Positions 21,815-33,632 of a DNA stretch of 64,000 nt are shown here, one piece after another. This DNA is from Mauremys mutica (Eukaryota; Chordata; Testudines; Geoemydidae). The position numbers and the translations under genes are program-made. The notes under the pieces were generated by a model that was not told where the DNA came from, made no database searches, and saw only the letters and a program-made list of their open reading frames with translations. The stretch's first letter is position 1; every line of letters begins with the position of its first letter. The DNA lies in the NCBI RefSeq assembly GCF_020497125.1, contig NC_059081.1, positions 16,463,105 to 16,527,104 of the forward strand. Direction: 5' to 3'.

Positions 21815-22605
21815 GGAGGATTCTATCTCCTTGCAGAGATCATCTGAGTAGGGATGCAGAATTTGACCTGTATATATGCATATGCTACATCATAGACATA
21901 TTTGAATTAATTACGATACTCTGCTACCTTGAAAAATTGGTGTAGTCAACTTAGACTTACAATAAATGCCAAGACGATAAAGTAGTTGCATCTTGGAAAA
22001 GAGACAATAGATAAAATATTGGAATGAAGCAGTGGGGACGTTGTAGAACAAGTAAACTCTTGTGTACCTAGGAAGATTGATTGGTGCCAATAGGCCTATC
22101 AAGGATAAGATTAAAAGAAGATGTACTTTAGCTATAAGTGCTGCACAGAAGTTGGTGGCAGTATGGATAGATAAAAATATTGTTTGATACCAAAGTGAAA
22201 ATTTGTCCAACCAGTGTACTAACAGAATTATGCTCTGGTCTGGAAGAAGCTGCCTTAAATGAAACAGACATCAGTAGAGATAAGAGTTCTTTGGAAGATG
22301 ACAAGTGTAAAGTGGAATGATTTGAAGACAAATGGCGTTAGGAGAATAGAATGTGAAATCAGGGTACAGGATTGGCTGCACTTAAAAAAGATTATGATGG
22401 TGGAGACACTGTAGAAGACAAACAGCTGATTCAATGCCAAAGATGATCATGAATATTCAGCCAGGGTCCGTCAGACCCTAGAAGCCAACCACGGCCAAGA
22501 TGGTAGGACATCAGATGCAGGGACATGACTAGGCTGGGCTTCATGGAGGAGCAAGTCGTGGGCAGGAATGAATGGAAATACTGTGCTCCCTATGTCTGTT
22601 AAGAT
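21815..22605 (+). pseudogene. Ancient non-LTR reverse transcriptase remnant, C-terminal half
   Basis: Several stops and frame changes, but short protein motifs appear in the correct order on the + strand: LRLTINAKT near 21950; VYLGRLIGANRPIKDKIKRR and, further on, WIDKNI near 22057-22180; EIRVLWKMTSVKWNDL near 22271; and RDMTRLGFMEEQVVGRNEW near 22518-22575. These match the usual series after the YADD box in RTE/L1-like LINE proteins (GL.INA.KT; YLG....DG...I..RI; W..KNI; E.R.LR...GV...D.I; the RP..RW.D..R.D...R..W ending). They do not match CR1. The family is undetermined, and the copy is old and dead. Confidence 0.55.
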
Positions 22606-25062
22606 GCTTTGGGATGAAAAGAAGATAGAGATGTGTGTGTAAAAACTAACCTGGAGGCAAGGGGCAAGTCTAAAATCATTCTAAGTTATGTCCCGAGCAT
22701 TGTTCCACTGGCTGAAATTCAGAAAAGCATGTTAAGTGACACTTTCCTGAATTGGGGCCAATATCCTCATTCTTTTTCATTCTCTTCTTAGGTATCAACT
22801 CCACCATCCTCGAATCAAAAGAGGAAGAGATGAAATTTCCTTAATTGTAGTGGCTAGTTAACAGTAACAGCTTTGCTGAGTAACGTAAGCACTCCAAACC
22901 CACCCATGGGAGGGTGAGCGCTTTATGCTGCACTCCAATTCCTGTTGCTTTAGGAACGGAGAGTCTGGTCACATGGCAGCACAGAGCCCTACAAGAAGGC
23001 AACATGTTGCATTTTGCCTCATGAGTACCAGTTCATTTTACCCAAAAGTGTCTCAGTTCAGGGCAACTTCACCTGTATTTCCCCGCTATGGTCCGGCAAG
23101 GGTACCTGGTTAGATTTCTGACTTCCCAGCCATCACTCCTCTTGGGTGGAGATACATGTCTCTCCCTCCTGACTGGGTGTTTACAGGCTGCCCAGCTCCC
23201 TGCCTATGCTCTGAAGTCCCCAGCAAAATCAGAGTGCCTAAATGGTCCTGCTCTGCCTTTCAACTTAAAGGCTATAAATAGCGTAACTGCCCACGGTTAT
23301 AAAGAGCTGTGTGGTAATTTTTATAAGCAAGCACAGTTAATTTTAAGGGCAAAGCACTACAGAGAAAATGAATTTTGAACAATGAAAGAATGAATTCCTA
23401 CTAATAAGCTTATCAAAGATCAATCCTTCCACCTACTCTGTAAAGCCTCTAGTTGGTGTCAGTCCTTCTAAGTCTTCCCTAAGGCTCAGGCCTCTCCCTT
23501 TGGAATAATGTCCTGGCTCTCATTGGATCAGAAGAAAGACCTTGAGTCAGTTTTAATTCAAGCTATTTAACAAAAAGTCTGTTTGTTGGCCGTGGAGAAT
23601 CCATCTTGAATCAGTATGTGTAAGTCTCGCTCCAGGTAGTGGTACTCTCCAGAGGTGTTACAGCCAGAGTGAATTAGCCTAAATACCTGCCGTCCCTCCC
23701 ACGCACTGTTTAGGTCCAGGAAGGATGTTGTCACCCTTCTCCCACAGAAATACATAAACTTAATTCAATAAAGTTTGTCCAGGATATTGTAGGAAATTGC
23801 CCTATCTGTTACAAGGAGACCACCATGTCTTCGTGTTCCTGGAAATTTGTGTTTAAATCCTCAAGCAGGTTCAGCAAAGGCAACTCAGCTCTGACCCTCT
23901 AGCAATGGCAGCTTCATTCATTCAGGTACCAAGAATTAAACAGATCTGGAGAGTGAATCAAGGTGCAAAGGTGGCATTTATAGTGGATATCTTATTATAA
24001 TGCCCACTAGGAAGTGGAATTAGTTCTTCAGCGCATTTGAACAGCAATTAAACTGTCATGACTCTCAAGCCATCCCAGGTCAGAAATAATTGAAAACAGT
24101 GACTTAGATGTGATCAGCTCCGTATCTTTTTACCTATCCCTGAGAAATCTAGTCTCCCTGAGCTGCAAATGTATTTTGTAACTACTTGGCTTGGTTTTCT
24201 TATTTTTAATAAAGTACTTTCTGATCACTTTTGTCCAATCTATTTTTGATGAAAATTAAGAAGAGCCTGGAGGAAAAAAAGTCTTTTTGTTTTCAAGTGA
24301 AAGTTGATGGTTTTTGATCTGAGAGCTGATGTTCTACAGGAATAGTTGAAACAATAATCTCATGATAACCCCTATGGTAGCTTAAAATAGAAAAGCTCCC
24401 TAGTTAATGAATATAAATGAATTTACATTCACGTCCATTTTTATGAGGTTACTAAAGCTGATTAACGTTAGGTACCACAAATTTATTTAAAGAAGTTGAG
24501 TAATTGTTCTGATTTCTATCCCGAGAACATGCAATTTATTTATTACTCTGATTTTTAAATGTCCTTGAAATCACACTGAGTCCATGGGTTTGTCTTTGTC
24601 AGAGTTTTACAAGAAGTGGTTTTATCACAGAAGCAGAGAGGCGAACATGAGTAACACTATACAAATTAAAGAAGTTATGGTGAATTGTTTGGCTTCGAGG
24701 TAATCAGAACTGCTCTTAAGTGAATTCGAGTATCTACAATCTTGTTTAACATAAATGGAATTCTATATCCAGGACACATTATATTAGAAAAGCTGGTATA
24801 GTTTCATTGCAACAGAACAATAACCCTTCCTTTAGAATATTTAAAATAAGTTAAGTTGCTACATTTGTATTGTGATTCTTTCTGATTTAGGGCCAGATTG
24901 ACTTCAGTGAGACTACCTGTGGATTAAGGTGGTACTTGCTGTAAGAGTTTTTAAATAGTGAGGATCAAGACTAATTTTTTGTTGTCTCAAATTTTTTAGT
25001 AATTAAATGAGGTGGGTTTTTTTTTTGTTTTTTTTTTTAAGGCGCCAAATGATGCTGTATAA
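22606..25062. other. Non-coding, no gene seen
   Basis: No recognisable coding or RNA gene. A long T-rich run precedes the hAT insertion (about 25015-25040). Confidence 0.5.
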
Positions 25063-25281
25063 TAGGGGTTCTCAAACTGGGGGTCGTGACCCCTCAGGGG
25101 GTCACAACGTTATTATATGGGGAATCGCGAGCTGTCAGCCTCCACCCCAAACTCTGCTTCACCTCCAGCATTTTTAATAGTGCTAAAAATAAAAAAAGTG
25201 TTTTTAATTTGTAAGGGGGGAGGTCACACAGAGGCTTGCTGTGTGAAAGGCGTCACCAGTACAAAAGTTTGAGAACCACTG
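25063..25281. mobile_element. hAT-type MITE, second copy of the 9878 family
   Basis: Ends are AGGGGTTCTCAAACTG / GTTTGAGAACCACTG, with the same interior as 9878-10098. Flanking duplications CTGTATAA (25055-25062) and CTCTATAA (25282-25289) differ at one base. Confidence 0.88.
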
Positions 25282-25289
25282 CTCTATAA

Positions 25290-26463
25290 ACAGTTATGAC
25301 CTGCTTAAAGGAATTCCCTGGATTTGAAATATCTAACTTTCTCCCCAATGATGTAGCCATGTGTTAGGTGGTGAATGAAAATTGGCCTTTCGCTGGGGCC
25401 ATCAGAAGTTTTTTGTCTCCCACCTCAATTGTCTTTCAGACAATTTCGTCATCAGAGTTCTGCTGCCCTTCTTAAATTTATGCTTGTGTATCGGGAGATG
25501 CTTAGCAGACATTGATCTGAATTGCCCTCTACGTCACCATGAATGGTTTTCCCCCCTCCACCTGCCTACAAGTTAAAATGTTGTCCCGTTATTAGGTCTA
25601 GGGGAATCTATATAGAATTGCTTTTTAAACTTAACTACAATTTTGCCCATAGATCTTCATGATTTAAGATATCCTTATTAGTGGTTAGAATATTAAAGGC
25701 ATTACTCAGTGGAGTCTGTTTGTGTATTTGGAATGCTTTAATTCCCTTTTCCTGTTGTTGCCTCACCAGGCCATGTGAGACTGTATATGATGTCAGATTT
25801 TTAGTAATACCAAAATTCTTAAACACTTAACGTAATTTAGACGTAAAGAGACAGTTTTAACTCCCAATTGCATACGAAAATATTTAAGGACAAAATAAGT
25901 GATATGCCTCTCTAGCCAATATAAATGAAACTATTAACGTGATTTCAAGCAGACCAGAGTGTTTCTGTATTAAGGCTGTCCTGCCACTGGAGCATATGTG
26001 TAACTTTCAGTTCTGTGTGCATGGTAATGGACAAACATATGCTATTTAAAAACAAGTGCGGGAAAATAAAAAAGCTGTTGCACTTGAAAGTTCCCCCTTC
26101 AAGGCAATTTAACTTATTATGGGCCAGAAAAAAAGTTATGCATCTGATGAACTTTATGGCCAAGTTACTTTTCACAATCAGTGCAGCTATAAAAAGACAC
26201 TTGAAAAAAATCCCCTGCACTCTGAAAGTCCTGCGACAATTCATGACTCAAAACTTGATTCTGTGAGTAACTTATTGGATGACTGTATTAATAGAAAAAT
26301 ATCAAAAACATATGGATACTGCTCATTTAGGATTACTAACTTCTAGTGAGGGTCTCACAGTTGAAAAGACCATTGGTGATTGGACATGCCAGATGCTGGA
26401 CTATGAGTTCACAGCCCAAAATGTTGTTGTATTCGAATAGAGCCTTGAATTCTGAAATCAGGA
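25290..26463. other. Non-coding, no gene seen
   Basis: Frames at 25945-26346 overlap on both strands and lack any domain. Confidence 0.5.
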
Positions 26464-26471
26464 CCTTGTTG

Positions 26472-26621
26472 CAGGGCTGCCCAGAGGATTCAGGAGGCCT
26501 GGGGCAAAGCAATTTTGGGGCCCCCTTCCATTAAAAAAAAAGTTGCAATACTATAGAATACTATATTCTCGTGGGGGCCTGGGACAAATTGCCCCACTTG
26601 CCCCCTCCCCGGGCGGCCCTG
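26472..26621. mobile_element. Short hAT-type MITE, 150 bp, related to the GC-rich pair
   Basis: Ends are CAGGGCTGCCCAGAGG and GGGCGGCCCTG, the terminal repeats of the GC-rich elements at 29504 and 50390. Flanks CCTTGTTG (26464-26471) and CCTTGTTA (26622-26629) are an 8-bp duplication with one mismatch. The interior is short and not GC-rich in its middle (an A-run and TATAGAATACTATA). Confidence 0.85.
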
Positions 26622-26769
26622 CCTTGTTATGTTATGCACTGTATAGACATACATGCGTTGGTTACACAAACTACTGGTTTTCACTGGGCTGTGAATCAAC
26701 CTCACACTAGCCTCCCAGGCTCTAACTGTCCGTCTGAATCCTGCTGACACAGATTAATATTCATTAGTG

Positions 26770-26900
26770 CGCTTTGATCTAGTCCTGTTTCAAAGAGGAT
26801 AAGAGACAGTCCTTGCTCTAAAGAACTTACCATCTAAATCAACAAGACAAGCAAAGAATGGGAACAAGGAAGTAGTATTACCATTTTTCAGATAGGGAAA
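26770..26900 (-). mobile_element. Possible MIR-like SINE remnant
   Basis: CTTGCTCTAAAGAACTTACC, AAGACAAGC and a closing CATTTTTCAGATAGGGAAAC resemble the complement of a MIR-type tail (CAGTTTCCC-ATCTG-AAAATG). Strongly diverged and headless. Confidence 0.35.
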
Positions 26901-29495
26901 CTGATCTTCTCTTACTCTTGTTTTTAATATGAAATCTATCTTACACAGTTATTTTAATAGCTTTAGTAAGAAATGTCCTCGTTCATTGAAGAATAGTGGG
27001 TTAACTTCACCTGAGAACTGTATAACATTTTACCTAACAGATTATAAAATATTGTGCATCTCTTTTTAAAATGCATATTTTCAAAATTTTCTTTTAAATG
27101 ACTTAATTTTCTTTGGGAGTTCATCTATCCCTGTTTCCTAGCAAGAGCTCCTTCAGTTGTTTAATTTTTTTCAGATTTTCAGTGCAGATTAGTGGAAGAA
27201 AATGAAGTGCATTCAATTGGTGGTTTTCCCCCCGTCTTTCTCATCTAAGTCGAAATGTTGCTTGCAGACTCAATTGTCAGACACGTTATGTTAATAATAG
27301 AAACTGAAGTGGGTATTTAAATGTGTTAGTAGCTGCTCAGAGGGAAATGTACCTCTTCCTACTTGTAAAATAAACTAGGATCAGGCTACAGAAAGCTGTT
27401 TAACTTAAAAGTTGACAGGAATGCAACTTAGAGAGCTTTTCAGTATTTATTTCCCCCTTGACAGCATTTAAATATCGTAACTCCCTGGTCTATCTTTTGA
27501 AACCTTGTTGAATTCTTTTTATATTTAGTTCTTTCAGTTGCTCTTTGGTTAAGGTTCTATGCTGCTTTCCATTCTCTCTCCCTTCCAACCTTCTTCCCTT
27601 TCCATGGCTTCATTTAAACACAGAGAACTTTTCATCTTGGGAGACTGTTGCTACTGCTAGTCTAACTGGTCTGCTTTGATGCAATGTTTTCTTTTGTCAT
27701 TCACGTGTAGCTGTATCTCCAAATAGACTGACTAAAACTTCCCTATGGGGAAGAGGGGTGCATGGAGTTCTTTGCTTGTTGTTTGATTTATTTTAGTGCA
27801 TTGGAACAAGAGCCTGTAGTGATTTCTTTGTAGCCCTGAGCATTCAGACACAGCTGGTACATCAGTGCCTGCACTTCATGCATTCAGGCTGGCAGGTTTC
27901 CGGTGATATGTATGGTGAAGGTTTATAATTTCTAATAAATCTGCAATACCGTTGGCAAAAGAATTATATGGAGTATGGAAAGAGAGAGAGCAATGAAGCT
28001 GGTCAATTTAATTCAGACACAGCTCAGTCCACAAGAATAATCATCCAGCTGAGTGACAGAAGTGTCATTTTTAATGCCTGCTGAACACATATAAACAAGC
28101 AAACATTTTGGACATTTTCAAAGACCAATAGCTAATGCTGATAATGGGATACAATTTTGCAGACTTTTCTGAAGTCACTGGTATCAAGATAGATTTTCAT
28201 TGCTTGCATCAGGGAGGAAATTGTATGAATGAGGAAGTGAAGCTGTGCGCTTTTTTTTTTTTCCATAAATGACTCAACCCTTTCAGTCTATGCAGCCTGA
28301 AGTCCTCTGTTTTGTGTCTGGCTTGAGAGAGCACGCTGCAAAGTTCAATCCAGATCCAAGTTTCAGGGCCTCTCCAATTTGGGGCTCTGGTTTGGATCCA
28401 TCTGATAAATAAGGCCTAAATTTCCAAAAGTCTTACTGTGCATGGGTGTTAATTTCAAAGGGCAGGCAGAGGATAAATATACCGTATATACCGTTTTTAA
28501 TGTGGATTGTTTTTTTTCCCTTGCATGTCCTCAAGGCCTTACTTAGTCCAGAGGGAATTGTGAGCATCTTCATTGTTTTACCCTTTTAAGACCACTACAG
28601 CTATAGTGCTCTTTCATAACTTATTTAAATCGATAAGCCTGAAGTGCTTGTTTGTCTGATGCTCATACAAGCTGCATCACTCCCTTGTACCCTAGCCATA
28701 ATGGGCTCAGTTAGGGAGGACAATTGTCTTGTAGGCCAGCAGCAAATTTATTGTCAGGAAGCACTTGAATAGCGTGATTAAGGACCAACTCATGCTATCT
28801 ATTGCTTTATTTAGGAGATTGGCCTAGTGAGAGAACTTTAAGCTCCCCAGCTCCGGGAGGAGCTGGCAGCATCAGAAAGCTGCATAACTTGACTAATGTT
28901 GTGTATGAACATGAGCTGCAAAATAACTATTAATGCCAAAAAGACATTGGTCAGGGGGGGACGGACAGCGGGCAAAGTGAGGTAGACACTTATGTAGGAA
29001 GTTGCCCTTTCAGAATTAGTTCATGATTGGTGGTGGGTTCTTTTTTTTTGGGGGGGGGGGGGACTGTCTTGTATTTACTGGCTATGACGCACCAACACTA
29101 TGTAATGTGGTTTAACTTCTGCTTAACTTCCTGTCTAGCCATCCATCCAGGTTTCTTTTGTGGTCAGCCAGTTATGCTTTCGGTTATTTAAATTCTTTTC
29201 TGCGCTTTAGATTAAACACACACATCAAGATTTTCAAAAAATAGCCTGCAGCTAGGTTCCTAAATAAATGAACAGGTGGGTGGGCTTGTGTATGTGTGTG
29301 TTTTCAATAGTACTGAGCAACCAGTTGCTCCTGAGCCTGCCAGTAGCTCAACATTTTGTGAAAACTGGCCACCTGTTTGTTTAAAAATTTTGGCTTCAGT
29401 TTACGTGCAGTTCAACGGCATAATTATAGTGACTTTGTTTAACAAGGTTGATTCTTTGTATCTCTTGAAATGTTTGCTAGTCGTGGCAAAGCTGC
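26901..29495. other. Non-coding, AT-rich, no gene seen
   Basis: Mostly unique-looking AT-rich sequence, including a G-run of about 15 near 29050. No domain in any frame. A candidate place for conserved non-coding elements, but untested. Confidence 0.5.
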
Positions 29496-29503
29496 CACCT
29501 ACT

Positions 29504-30148
29504 CAGGGCTGCCGGGGGGGGGCAATTTGCCCCGGGCTCCGCAGGGGCCCCCAAGAGAACAGCGGAGGCTCCCGCCTCCGCCCCTCTCCTGGAGCCCTAG
29601 CGCATCAAGCGCCGAGTCTCCGCCGGGGCCCCTGAGCCCCGCCCCGCTCCGAACCGTGTGGTGAGGGGCGGGGCTGCGAGCTCCGGGCTGAGCTCTGCTC
29701 CCTCCGCTCGGCGTGGAGCTCCCAGCCCCGCCCCCTCACCACGCAGCTCTGAGCGGGACGGAGCTCAGGCCCCGCCGGACACACGCTGCGGCTGTTCCGG
29801 CGAGGCGCTGAGACTCCGGGTGAGGAGGGAGCCGGGGGTAAGAGGCTCGGGGTGGGGGGGAAGTGGGACCCGCCGCCGAAGCGCAGCCCGGTCTTTGGCG
29901 GCGGGGGGCCCCTTCCGTTCCGGGACCCGCCGCCGAAGTGCCCCGAAGCCCCGCGGCGGGGACCCCCCTCCCGCCGAATTACCGCGGAAGACCAGGCTGC
30001 ACTTCAGCGGCGGGTCCCGCTTCGGCGGTAATTCGGCGGCGGGGGTTCCTGCCGCGGGTCTTCGGGGCACTTTGGCGGCGGGTCCCGGAACGGAAGGGCC
30101 CCCCGCCGCCGAAGACCCCGGGCCCCCGGAATCCTCTGGGCGGCCCTG
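29504..30148. mobile_element. GC-rich hAT-type element, copy A, 645 bp
   Basis: Starts CAGGGCTGCCGGG, ends CCTCTGGGCGGCCCTG, and is flanked by a perfect 8-bp duplication CACCTACT (29496-29503 and 30149-30156). The interior is very CpG-rich with GC boxes (GGGGCGGGG). One hairpin is centred near 29690. A longer inverted pair is built around GGGACCCGCCGCCGAAG at about 29893-29960 and its complement at about 30045-30112. Compared with copy B at 50390, the left end has lost some bases after CAGGGCTGCC. ORFs up to 170 residues on both strands are composition artefacts. Confidence 0.9.
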
Positions 30149-30410
30149 CACCTACTTTGTGAGTAGCTGAAAGAATGTTTCCTCTGTTGATGCAATAAAA
30201 AATACACAGACTTCAGGTTGGAGGGGAAAAGCAATCGCAGGAGACAACAGTGACAGCCCTTAACACAATGGGTCCTACTGCATGATCAGGGCTCCTAGGT
30301 GCTATCAAAATATAAAATAATAATAATACGTTCACTTGTAAATTTAAAAAAATTACAAGTCCAACTGATATTGTTGACAGATTGCATTTATCAACATTAA
30401 ATTTCAAGTA

Positions 30411-30767
30411 ATGCACATTAGAAAGCATAATCCCAACTATACATATAAAATAATGGGGTCTAAATTAGCTGTTACCACTCAAGAAAGAGATCTTGGAGTC
30501 ATTGTGGATAGTTCTCTGAAAACATCCGATCAATGTGCAGTGGCAGTCAAAAAAGCAAACAGAATGCTGGGAATAATTAAGAAAGGGATAGATAATAGGA
30601 CAGAAAATATGTTGCCTCTATATAAATCCATGGTACTCCCACATCTGCACACACTAATTCAAGATGTACTGAATCTCAAAAAAGATATATTGGAATTGGA
30701 ACAGATTCAGAAAAAGGCAACAAAAATTATTGGGGTATGGAACGGCTTTCGTATGAGGAGAGATTAG
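30411..30767 (+). pseudogene. CR1 ORF2 C-terminal fragment
   Basis: 118-residue frame starting MHIRKHNPNYTYKIMGSKLA, then TQERDLGVIVDSSLKTSDQC, NRMLGIIKKGIDNRTENMLP and [20 protein letters not shown]. These are the post-catalytic thumb/connection parts of the CR1 reverse transcriptase. The catalytic domain is missing. A small deletion is present after the [11 protein letters not shown] motif, and a frameshift follows KKATKIIG, since the next family motif ([15 protein letters not shown]) is found in another frame from about 30746. Confidence 0.8.
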
Positions 30768-31109
30768 TAAGACTGGGACTTTTCAGCTTGGAAAAGAGAC
30801 GACTAAGGGGAGATATGATTGAGGTCTATAAAATCATGACTGGTGTAGAAAAAGTAGATAAGGAAGTATTCTCATAACACAAGAACTGGGGCGGGGTGTC
30901 ACCAAATGAAATTAATAGGCAGCAGGTTTAAAACCAATAAAAAGAAGCATTTCTTCACACAATACACAGTCAACCTGTGGAACTCCTTGCAGGAGGATGT
31001 AGTGAAGGCCAAGACCATAACAGGGTTAAAAAAGGAACTACCTAAATTCATGGAGGATAGGTCCATCAATGGCTATTAGACAGGATGGGCAGGAATGGTG
31101 TCCTTAGCC

Positions 31110-31416
31110 CAGGGGTAGGCAACCTATGGCACACATGCCAAAGGTAGCACACGAGCTGATTTTCAGTGGCACTCACACTGCCTGGGTCCTGGCCACCAGT
31201 CCGGGGGGCTCTGCATTTTAATTTAATTTTAAACAAAGCTTCTTAAACATTTTAAAAACCTTATTTACTTTACATGCAACAATAGTTTAGTTATATATTA
31301 GACATATAAAGAGACCTTCTAAGAACGTTAAAATGTATTACTGGCATGTGAAACCATAAATTAGAGTGAATAAATGAAGACTTGGCACACCAGTTCTGAA
31401 AGGTCTCTGACCCCTG
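31110..31416. mobile_element. hAT-type MITE nested in CR1, 307 bp
   Basis: Ends are CAGGGGTAGGCAACC and (G)GTCTCTGACCCCTG. The flanks CCTTAGCC (31102-31109) and CCCTAGCC (31417-31424) are an 8-bp duplication of CR1 sequence; the intact CR1 at about 62760 reads CCCTAGCC once. The AT-rich middle has no coding capacity. Confidence 0.92.
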
Positions 31417-31587
31417 CCCTAGCCTCTGTTTGCCAGAAGCTGGGAATGAGCGACAGGAGATGGATCACTTGATGAATACCTGTTCTATTCATTCCCTCTG
31501 GGGCACCTGGCACTGGCCACTGTCAGAAAACAGGATACTGGGCTAGATGGACCTTTGGTGTGACCCAGTAGGGCCATTCTTATGATG

Positions 31588-33039
31588 ATGTGCAGGAAGG
31601 TTCTTTCAGAAGCATTAGTTTTTCAAAGCAGCAACAGTACAGATACCATTAAAACAACAAATACTTTAAGATGTACATTTCAAAATTACTATAAAATGTT
31701 TCTTTGACTTCTTTTTATAATAGGTTTTAAGAGACAAATTTGTGTGAGCAGGCCTATCTATCCGTGCTACTGCACAGATTGATTTGTATGCTTGAGTAAT
31801 AGAAATCTATAGGTAAATGCATTAAAAAGCAATGACACTTCTGTAAAGCAACATTTCTCATGGAAAATATTCTTAGTTAATGATCGCTATCAAGTCGACT
31901 ATCTTTAATACATTAGGTCTGAGTTCATTTTATTGCTCCATTGAAAGGAGGACATGTTATTTAAGAGGTTCTTTCATTTTGGAGCAAACTTGGAAAGACA
32001 GCACTTAAACCTAAAGCAATTTACTGGGCTAGTCACTTTCTATATTCCCTTTGCTAATAAGGCATGGAAAAGACCTACTGAATCATGCAGAGCATCTCCC
32101 CTCCAATGCAAGGTTATTATCTATGACATGTTGTCTGGTTTTATGGGCCTCATCCTGGAATGAAGTCAATGGGAAATGAGGATATTTGGCATTCATAAGC
32201 ACAGAAATGAGAGTGGGGATGCTCAGCTCTAGAGCTTGTTTGAAAAATAACTATTTTTTTGTGGGGAAGAAAAATCAAAATCTTCAATTTTTTTTTAATA
32301 TAACATAATTTTGAATATTTTCCCCCTTTTCTCTTCTTTATGTCTTTTCCATTTTGGGGCACAAGGAGGGGTAGACAAACTGAAAAAGCAATTTTTTTTT
32401 CATTTGTCATTTCAAAACTGAAACACTTTCAATTTTTTCCTCCAAAAATCAGAAAGTTCAAAAATGAGCTATGAACTATGCTCCCCAAAAAAATCACTTT
32501 TCACTGAAAACATTTGGGAATGAAAAGTGACCTCTATTCAGCACTTTGCAAGATCAAGTCTTGCATGTCTCAAGATTACGGGACTGCTGCTCCCATGGGT
32601 TGATTTCACAACCTGCGAGATCTCACCCAGGGAGAGATCCTGACATCTTTACTTATGCTGAATGGTACCCTTGCTTCAGAAGTAATTCCATTGATTTAAA
32701 GTTGATCAATAGGACTGGCTAGAAAACAAGACTTCAGTTTTGTGAATCATTTCAAGGTCTTGAAATTTCAGGTTTTGTTCCACATCAGAGCTTTTGGGGG
32801 AGAGACATCCAGCCTGCCCAGAATAGCTGATTAATGCAGCGACCCAATTGGAAGTCCCTGCTCTGCCTGAGTCTTGTCTCCCACATCCCAGCTGAGTGCA
32901 CAATCACGAAAACTAATGGGATGTTAAATGCATTGTTTTCACTTACCTGTATCCCATTATAACATAGTAGCAAACATTTGCATTGTAAACGTCCCTATAA
33001 CTGAATAACCCATCAAATGAGAGAGAAGCCTTGTGTAAT
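31588..33039. other. Non-coding, no gene seen
   Basis: No recognisable gene. T/A runs near 32250, 32290 and 32390. GGCCTCATCCTGGAATGAAG near 32147 resembles a common turtle interspersed motif but is too short to classify. Confidence 0.5.
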
Positions 33040-33045
33040 GCAAAT

Positions 33046-33626
33046 TACTCCTGGGAGAATTATGTGCCAATAATTAAAAATTATGTGCAAAATATTTTTA
33101 AAATTTGCAAAATTCTGCGTAATCACGCCAGTTTCAATTATTTTAGTATTTTTATTTCAAAATACCTGTCAGCAAGTATGTATGTAACAATACAGACAAC
33201 AGAAAGATTCAGGAAACGTTTTTCGATAAATAGATTCCTCACTAGGCATAGTAATACAGATCTTTGAGTAATAATTCATTTAAATTACAATACAGATACC
33301 TATTTTCCTGCACCCTTCAGAAGCAATGCAAAGACTTTGTGGGAAGTCGGGGTAATGGAGGAGCTGAGGGAGAGGGAAGTAATTGCAGGGGCATATCCCG
33401 TGCCCCTGACCTGCCCACACAGGCAGGGCACTGAGAGGAATGCAGCCTGCTCGTCCTTATCTGTGGCTGGGGCAATTCTGTTCTGGTGCCATAGTGACCC
33501 TTAGTGGTTGAAAGGCATAACTGCAGCACTTCTCTGCGGAATGTATTTTCTGCTGAGGAGAAAAAAAAATTTGCATGGCACATGAATTCTGCATGTGCGC
33601 AGTGGCGCAGAATTCCCCCAGGAGTA
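33046..33626. mobile_element. Non-autonomous DNA transposon, 581 bp
   Basis: Terminal inverted repeats TACTCCTGGGAGAATT / AATTCCCCCAGGAGTA, extended inward by ATGTGCCA and its partner GGCGCAG. Flanked by GCAAAT on both sides (33040-33045 and 33627-33632), six bases. The interior is AT-rich at the left and mixed at the right, with no transposase. The superfamily is uncertain: hAT with a shortened duplication is most likely. Confidence 0.78.
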
Positions 33627-33632
33627 GCAAAT

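Larger units (their letters stand above)
30360..31587 (+). mobile_element. CR1 LINE 3' part, interrupted by a hAT element
   Basis: Begins near GATTGCATTTATCAACATTA, runs through the end of the CR1 ORF2 and its 3' untranslated region, and ends near GGGCCATTCTTATGATGATG. It aligns by eye along its whole length with the copy at 61860-62942. The block at 31110-31416 is a later insertion. 5'-truncated, as most CR1 copies are. Confidence 0.88.

Noticed and set aside
29658..30170. 170-residue proline/glycine/arginine-rich frame
   Set aside because: Lies inside the sister GC-rich element and has antisense counterparts of similar length; no domain.
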